DNA of 64,000 bases from Gammaproteobacteria bacterium. Its GTDB lineage: Bacteria > Pseudomonadota > Gammaproteobacteria > Burkholderiales > Gallionellaceae. Location: positions 45,046 to 109,045 of the forward strand of contig JAHJNJ010000035.1 of NCBI GenBank assembly GCA_018820925.1, written 5' to 3'. A program made the position numbers and the translations under genes. Positions within the stretch are counted from its first letter, which is position 1. Every line of letters begins with the position of its first letter. Positions 60,053-64,000 of this stretch are shown one piece after another. Below the pieces are notes generated by a model. The model was not told the origin of the DNA. It worked only from the letters and a program-made list of their open reading frames with translations, and searched no databases.

Positions 60053-60913
60053 ATGCATCCGCTTACCGCCACCGCACTCCGCATCTGTTTCCGATTCAGC
60101 CTGTTCGTATTGGCTTTGCCTCTGCTAGCGCATGCGAGACTTCCCGAGGCTGCGAATGTACCCGGCGGCGTCGCGATTGTTCCGCTCGGCAGCGTTTCGA
60201 CTGAAGCAGACAAACCACAAACATGGCTGGGGGATCAGCCGATCCTCGTCACATCCGATAACGGCCAGTGGTATGCGGTGGTCGGCATTCCGCTGGATAT
60301 GACACCGGGATCGCACGAACTAAGCGTCAAGATCGGCGACGAAACAAAAGCCGAGACCTTCGTGGTCAACCCGAAAGACTATCCCGAGCAGCGCATCACG
60401 CTCAAAGATACCAGCAAGATAGAACTGTCGGCCACCGACCTGGCCCGGGCCCAACGCGAGATCGCCGACATCCGGGCGCTGGAACACCATTGGCGCGTTA
60501 CACAAGATACCGATCTGGCGCTTATCGTTCCCGCCCAGGGCAGACTGGCCAGCCGCTTCGGCCTGCGCCGATTCTTCAACGACGAGCCACGCTCACCGCA
60601 TGCCGGGCTTGACGTGGCAGTAGCAAGCGGCACTCCCGTCAAATCCAGTGCGCAAGGAAAAGTGCTGGCAGTTGGCGATTATTTTTTCAACGGCAAAACG
60701 GTTTTTGTCGACCACGGCAACGGACTGATCACCATGTACTGCCACCTGGAACGAATCGATGTGCAAACCGGCGAGACAGTGAACAAAGGTCAACGCCTCG
60801 GACTCTCCGGACAAACCGGCCGCGCCTCCGGCCCGCATCTGCACTGGAGCGTTGTGCTTAACGGAACAATGGTCGATCCGGAATTGTTTATTTCGGCGGA
60901 ACAGCATCAATGA
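60053..60913 (+). CDS. secreted M23-family (LytM) metallopeptidase
   Basis: A 286-residue protein with a signal peptide (LFVLALPLLAHARL), an N-terminal beta domain (about 40-110) and a C-terminal LytM peptidase domain. The zinc ligands His and Asp are in SPHAGLDVAV, and the catalytic HxH is in GPHLHWSVVL. Such enzymes cut peptide cross-links in peptidoglycan. A coiled or helical linker (TDLARAQREIADIRALEHHW) connects the two. It starts 96 bases after the DUF4442 gene. Confidence 0.9.
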   Translation: MHPLTATALRICFRFSLFVLALPLLAHARLPEAANVPGGVAIVPLGSVSTEADKPQTWLGDQPILVTSDNGQWYAVVGIPLDMTPGSHELSVKIGDETKAETFVVNPKDYPEQRITLKDTSKIELSATDLARAQREIADIRALEHHWRVTQDTDLALIVPAQGRLASRFGLRRFFNDEPRSPHAGLDVAVASGTPVKSSAQGKVLAVGDYFFNGKTVFVDHGNGLITMYCHLERIDVQTGETVNKGQRLGLSGQTGRASGPHLHWSVVLNGTMVDPELFISAEQHQ

Positions 60914-61100
60914 CCGCTGTCGTTCGGAAACTGTTGGTGGCCCGTTGCTGCTAAACATCTCAAGCTTGGCCAAAGCAGCCACCCGAACCAGGCAGTGTTA
61001 CTTCTGCTTTCAACACAACACGGTCGTTGCTCTGGCGCGGCGCCAAGTAAATCGTTAGCATTCGCAGGGTTTTTCTTTGTGATCCATGAAGGGGCGGTTT

Positions 61101-61634
61101 ATGGCAGACAAAAAATTACTCCTGACAACAAAAAACATAGAATCAAAAATTCTGCTCATACGCGGGCAAAAGGTCATGCTTGATGCAGACTTGGCTGAAC
61201 TTTATGGTGTAGAAACCAAGTCCCTGAATCGTGCGATCAAGCGAAATATCGAGCGATTCCCGACCGATTTTATGTTTCAGCTTACAACCGATGAATTTGC
61301 AAACTTGAAGTACCAATCTGGCACCGCAAGTTGGGGTGGTCGCCGAACCGTACCATTCGCATTTACTGAGCATGGCGCGATCATGGCTGCCAGTGTGTTG
61401 AACTCACAAAGAGCAATTGAAATAAGCGTCCACGTAGTCAGGGCCTTTGTCCACCTGCGTGATTTGGTCTCCAGCAACAAGGAGCTTTCATCCAAACTCG
61501 ACCAACTCGAACGTAAAGTTGCAGGCCACGACCGCGCAATTGCAGAATTGATCAACGCCATCCGCCAGCTTATGGCACCATCTGTGCCCAACAATAAGCG
61601 CCCTATTGGCTTTGCATCCTGGAAAGATAAATGA
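61101..61634 (+). CDS. ORF6N-domain protein, phage/plasmid type
   Basis: Start set at the ATG at 61101 (MADKKLLLTT). The 177-residue protein begins with an ORF6N domain: KILLIRGQKVMLDADLAELY then GVETKSLNRAIKRNIERFP, a helix-turn-helix-like DNA-binding fold found in phage antirepressors and plasmid genes. The C-terminal half has a coiled-coil region (LSSKLDQLERKVAGHDRAI). It stands between the M23 peptidase and hicAB in a region with mobile features. No phage structural genes are in the window. Confidence 0.82.
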   Translation: MADKKLLLTTKNIESKILLIRGQKVMLDADLAELYGVETKSLNRAIKRNIERFPTDFMFQLTTDEFANLKYQSGTASWGGRRTVPFAFTEHGAIMAASVLNSQRAIEISVHVVRAFVHLRDLVSSNKELSSKLDQLERKVAGHDRAIAELINAIRQLMAPSVPNNKRPIGFASWKDK

Positions 61635-61708
61635 TGCTGAACATCCCTTATCGCTGAAACTGGATCAAGAGCCAGATTATTTGCAGCAATTTTGCTATGC
61701 TAACCGCC

Positions 61709-61897
61709 ATGAAGGTGAGCGAGATATTGGCAATGCTGCGCAAAGATGGCTGGCAACTCGTCGCCACACGCGGTAGTCATCGCCAATTCAAGCACCCGGA
61801 GAAACAAGGGCGCGTTACTGTCGCAGGCAAACCCAGCGACGATTTGGCACCCGGAACATTGAACAGCATCTTCAAGCAAGCAGGATTAAAGGAGTAA
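61709..61897 (+). CDS. hicA: HicA toxin
   Basis: Sixty-two residues from the ATG at 61709 (MKVSEILAMLRKDGWQLVAT), the typical HicA opening. The catalytic His is in RGSHRQFKHP, followed by the RVTVAGKPSDDLAPGTLNSI strand and helix of the double-stranded-RNA-binding fold. HicA is an mRNA-cleaving toxin. It is followed after four bases by hicB. Confidence 0.92.
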   Translation: MKVSEILAMLRKDGWQLVATRGSHRQFKHPEKQGRVTVAGKPSDDLAPGTLNSIFKQAGLKE

Positions 61898-61901
61898 AAA
61901 A

Positions 61902-62114
61902 ATGCGCTATGCAATCGTCGTCGAAAAAGCCGGTAACAACTTTTCTGCCTACGCACCAGATTTACCCGGCTGCGTCGCCACTGGCCGCACCGTTAAAGAA
62001 GCCGAAAAAGAAATCCAAGCCGCAATCCAATTTCATATAGACGGTATGCGCGAAGATGGGTTGCCGATTCCTGCAGCATCAAGTGTGGTTGAGTATTTGG
62101 ATATAGCAGCGTAA
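61902..62114 (+). CDS. hicB: HicB antitoxin
   Basis: Seventy residues: MRYAIVVEKAGNNFSAYAPD then LPGCVATGRTVKEAEKEI, the partially degraded RNase H-like fold of HicB. It lacks the C-terminal DNA-binding domain of longer HicB proteins, so repression of its own promoter may be weak or absent. AAGGAG precedes the ATG. It forms the operon hicAB. Confidence 0.92.
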   Translation: MRYAIVVEKAGNNFSAYAPDLPGCVATGRTVKEAEKEIQAAIQFHIDGMREDGLPIPAASSVVEYLDIAA

Positions 62115-62168
62115 TTGTTCAAAACAAATTCGATGGTAGACCCCTTATCTCTATTACAACCCCACCCC

Positions 62169-62927
62169 CTATTTGCTTCGCCGAATTGACTGAAGCCACC
62201 TATCGGCGACCCGGCGCACAAACTGCTCTGCCTCCGCCCTAGTCATTGGATCAAGGGTATTTGGCTCCTGGTGATACGCATGCCTTGCCCAGTCGCCGGT
62301 AACCGCTGGATTATGAACGGCATCCTTGAAGCGATTGAACTGCTCTTTATCAATCTCAAACTCGGCATGAAATGCGGGTCTGTTGCTTGGGTGTCCTTCA
62401 GCAAGTTCGTAGATTTTGTACAACGTTTCACCAGATGGATTCTCAATGCACAGTAGCTCAATTGCTTTCGCAGCCTTTGGATCGATAAAAGCAGGCTCAA
62501 GAAGAGCCCGCTGGCGCTCCAGTGCAACTTGATATTGGCGTTCGTTGTGTTCTTCGTGCCACTTGGCTAATTCGTCTGAAGAGAGTCCTTTTGGCGGAGA
62601 GATCGTTATGGTTGCAGTGCCGCAGGTAATCTTCATTACACATGGAGCGACCTCTAGAAACGCATGGCGGCGCGGTGGCGTACTTGCGTAGTCAATCACT
62701 GATCCAAGTGCAAATTCCGGGTCAATCTTCGCAGGGCCCTTGAATGCTGCTCTCACGTCCTTGGCCATCTCAAATGCATCCGCTGCCGTCGCACAGACAT
62801 CAATAGTCGGAGACGATAATGCTGGGTATTCAATTCCCTGTATGAGATCGAATCCTAGTCCTTTGAGAAGATCAGCTAGGTTCCTTTGCTCCAGGCTTGT
62901 CTTTTGAATTTCAATTGCCCATTTCAT
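62169..62927 (-). CDS. hypothetical integron-cassette protein
   Basis: A 252-residue soluble protein starting MKWAIEIQKTSLEQRNLADL, without signal peptide or membrane segment. The first 130 residues look like a strand-helix domain, the middle is charged and helical (WHEEHNERQYQVALERQR). The C-terminal part (LYKIYELAEGHPSNRPAFHA, FKDAVHNPAVTGDWARHAYH) has conserved-looking aromatic and His residues. I do not recognise the family. The start codon lies 37 bases from an attC site (62964-63030), the usual spacing for a cassette gene. No attC is seen behind its stop, so it may be the last cassette of the array. Confidence 0.7.
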   Translation of the reverse strand: MKWAIEIQKTSLEQRNLADLLKGLGFDLIQGIEYPALSSPTIDVCATAADAFEMAKDVRAAFKGPAKIDPEFALGSVIDYASTPPRRHAFLEVAPCVMKITCGTATITISPPKGLSSDELAKWHEEHNERQYQVALERQRALLEPAFIDPKAAKAIELLCIENPSGETLYKIYELAEGHPSNRPAFHAEFEIDKEQFNRFKDAVHNPAVTGDWARHAYHQEPNTLDPMTRAEAEQFVRRVADRWLQSIRRSK

Positions 62928-62963
62928 TACAGCGTTCCCGGTCTAGTGGCAGAGGCCCTTGTC

Positions 62964-63030
62964 GCATAACGTTTGAATTCACGGGCCTGCGCGGCTTTTC
63001 GCGCAGGTCCCGTGGAATAATGGGTTGGGC
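62964..63030 (-). repeat. integron attC site 1
   Basis: On the minus strand it runs from GCCCAAC (R'') to GTTATGC (R'). Between them CACGGGACCTGCGCG and CGCGCAGGCCCGTG pair with one unpaired A, the extrahelical base typical of folded attC sites. It follows the acetyltransferase gene by nine bases. Confidence 0.8.
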
Positions 63031-63039
63031 CACGGAATG

Positions 63040-63522
63040 TCATGGTTTGGAAGCGAGTTGTTTGGAGAACAAGACGCGGGGCTGTCCGGATCCGCCATGA
63101 CCTAGGCTTACCGGGAAACCACCAACTTCGCCGTTTCCAGGAAGAAGCCGAAACCCAAGCCGAAGGTGGAAACGAATTGACGATTCGTTGACTGGCGATG
63201 TGATGGCGCGGACTTCCGTGCAACCGAGGCCGGAAGCAACTGAGAAAAAATGCTCGTAGAGCAAACGACCATAGCCTTTCGCTCTTACGTCTGGACGGAC
63301 ACCGAGGAAGTGAACGTAACCGACCGATGGAAACGACTGTGAGCGAAAACCAACAAGGAAGCCCGCCAGATTCTGTTCATCGGTGAGTGCGAAGCTGGTG
63401 GTTTGAAAGTGCTCAAAGAACAAACGAGGCAACAAACCACGAACTGGGCGACCGCCCCACCATTCGTCGATAACCGGCGAAATGGCATCGAAGTCGTTAG
63501 GTTCAAGGGGGCGTATCTTCAT
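63040..63522 (-). CDS. GNAT-family acetyltransferase, integron cassette
   Basis: A 160-residue protein with the GNAT acetyl-CoA motif VRPDVRAKGYGRLLYEHFF and a typical N-terminal strand (MKIRPLEPNDFDAISPVI). The C-terminal half (SSIRFHLRLGFRLLPG) is the usual strand-helix end. The substrate cannot be predicted. It lies between two attC sites on the same strand, so it is a complete gene cassette. Similar acetyltransferases are common cargo of chromosomal integrons. Confidence 0.85.
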   Translation of the reverse strand: MKIRPLEPNDFDAISPVIDEWWGGRPVRGLLPRLFFEHFQTTSFALTDEQNLAGFLVGFRSQSFPSVGYVHFLGVRPDVRAKGYGRLLYEHFFSVASGLGCTEVRAITSPVNESSIRFHLRLGFRLLPGNGEVGGFPVSLGHGGSGQPRVLFSKQLASKP

Positions 63523-63539
63523 GGTACAGATTTTATGGG

Positions 63540-63602
63540 GCCCAACGCTAAGTTAAGGGGCGCCGCGCTTGCGCGGCGTCCCGCTTGAACGACAGGTTAT
63601 GT
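63540..63602 (-). repeat. integron attC site 2
   Basis: On the minus strand it begins ACATAACC, passes CGTTCAAGCGGGACGCC and ends GCGTTGGGC, matching the usual attC arms. GGGACGCCGCGC and GCGCGGCGCCCC pair with one extra A on one side. It overlaps the 3' end of the next gene and precedes the acetyltransferase. Confidence 0.85.
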
Positions 63603-63850
63603 TGCTCTTCACGGTACTGCCTGTTTGCCTCTTTAATGAGAGACACTAGGCAATATACAAAGCAACTTATAAACAGAACTGTCGCAGCAAGTGCAACGGC
63701 CACCCAAATACCAGCCCTTTCCGGTGGCCAGCGCTCTGGCTCAGCAGCAGTGAGCCAAGCATAGAACACCACGCTAACACCCGCATAATATGTGGCCGGT
63801 AACGACAATACGAGGCCAACCCACAGAAGAATTTTCCTACGCTTGGTCAT
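63548..63850 (-). CDS. small two-helix membrane protein, integron cassette
   Basis: One hundred residues from the ATG at 63850 (MTKRRKILL); a GTG at 63883 would add 11. Two membrane helices are visible (LLWVGLVLSLPATYYAGVSV and IWVAVALAATVLFISCFVYC). The last residues (NLSFKRDAAQARRPLT) are encoded by the attC site itself, a tail often seen in cassette proteins. No function is assigned. Confidence 0.65.
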   Translation of the reverse strand: MTKRRKILLWVGLVLSLPATYYAGVSVVFYAWLTAAEPERWPPERAGIWVAVALAATVLFISCFVYCLVSLIKEANRQYREEQHNLSFKRDAAQARRPLT

Positions 63851-63957
63851 AAAGAAACATAACGTAATGGAATGGACGCCCACTTCCTAATACGGCATCG
63901 AAGTGCCAAAGTAGTGGTGGCATTACGACCACTAGACATAGAAAGGGGCATCCAAAA

Positions 63958-64000
63958 ATGAAGATATCGAAGATTACGACAATAGGCATCGATTTGGCAA
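63958..64000 (+). mobile_element. start of an IS110-family transposase (runs off the window)
   Basis: From the ATG at 63958 (AAAGGGG upstream) the frame reads MKISKITTIGIDLA, which matches the RuvC-like first motif (TIGIDLAK) of IS110/IS1111 DEDD transposases. Only 14 codons are inside the window. IS1111-type members are known to insert in attC sites, which fits the cassette array beside it. Confidence 0.6.

Noticed and set aside
60940-61075. possible degenerate attC before the ORF6N gene (TGGCGC-G-GCGCCA with CGTTAGCA)
   Set aside because: It has a short palindrome and a GTTAGCA end but no matching R'' box and no longer paired arms, so it does not reach the standard of the two accepted sites.
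1-64000. CRISPR array, rRNA or tRNA genes
   Set aside because: No regularly spaced direct repeats of CRISPR type, no rRNA-like conserved stretches and no tRNA cloverleaf with a recognisable T-arm were noticed. The only tandem repeat is the 18-bp coding repeat at 48205.

Overview
The window reads as a betaproteobacterial chromosome segment, probably a Nitrosomonadales/Gallionellaceae-like lineage. This is inferred from the XrtB/EpsH-type eps genes with a PEP-CTERM protein, a RegB/RegA pair, the dacA-dat-ybeD-lipB block and many CGGGG lipoproteins. No rRNA or tRNA gene was recognised, so the taxon is an inference.

Layout. (1) 1-8433: an exopolysaccharide locus on the minus strand (epsL, epsD, epsE, epsF, start of epsG), a tiny PEP-CTERM protein, and a secreted subtilase with an IPTL-CTERM-like tail. 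(2) 9050-13243: a CBS-GGDEF diguanylate cyclase, phoU, and pstS with a frameshifted IS5-family element inserted one base after its stop. (3) 13705-22377: a 2890-residue NdvB-type cyclic beta-1,2-glucan synthase. (4) 22424-25077: a toxin-antitoxin pair with a frameshifted toxin, a small membrane protein, sodB and lipA.

(5) 25078-47615 is the most unusual part: two consecutive accessory modules, each closed on the right by a truncated copy of the lipA 3' end (36905-37057 and 47547-47615). Each module has one very large regulator (STAND ATPase, TPR-like repeats, then a C-terminal SARP-type winged helix plus BTAD), a small unrecognised gene beside it, and a row of secreted lipoproteins or surface proteins. 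Seven transcription units carry the same promoter: two TGTAAC-like hexamers 11 bp apart, then exactly 11 bp, then a TAnnnT -10 hexamer. One more unit has a degenerate first repeat, and one that feeds a pseudogene has only half of the box. SARP proteins are known to bind direct repeats with about 11-bp phasing, so I infer that the two regulators drive this surface-protein regulon. Truncated genes, a third regulator remnant and deletion scars show active reshuffling.

(6) 47676-53284: a copper-related set (two PCuAC-like periplasmic proteins, an OprC/NosA-type TonB receptor with CxxxM and HxM motifs) divergent from a RegB/RegA pair whose sensor has a His/Met-rich periplasmic loop. A GCGGC-N5-GCCGC palindrome lies between them. 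(7) 53361-60913: HDOD, CZB, a DacA homologue lacking its catalytic Ser and KTG Lys, dat, ybeD, lipB, a second diguanylate cyclase, a DUF4442 protein and an M23 peptidase. (8) 61101-64000: an ORF6N protein, hicAB, then minus-oriented integron gene cassettes with two attC sites, and the start of an IS110-family transposase at the window edge.
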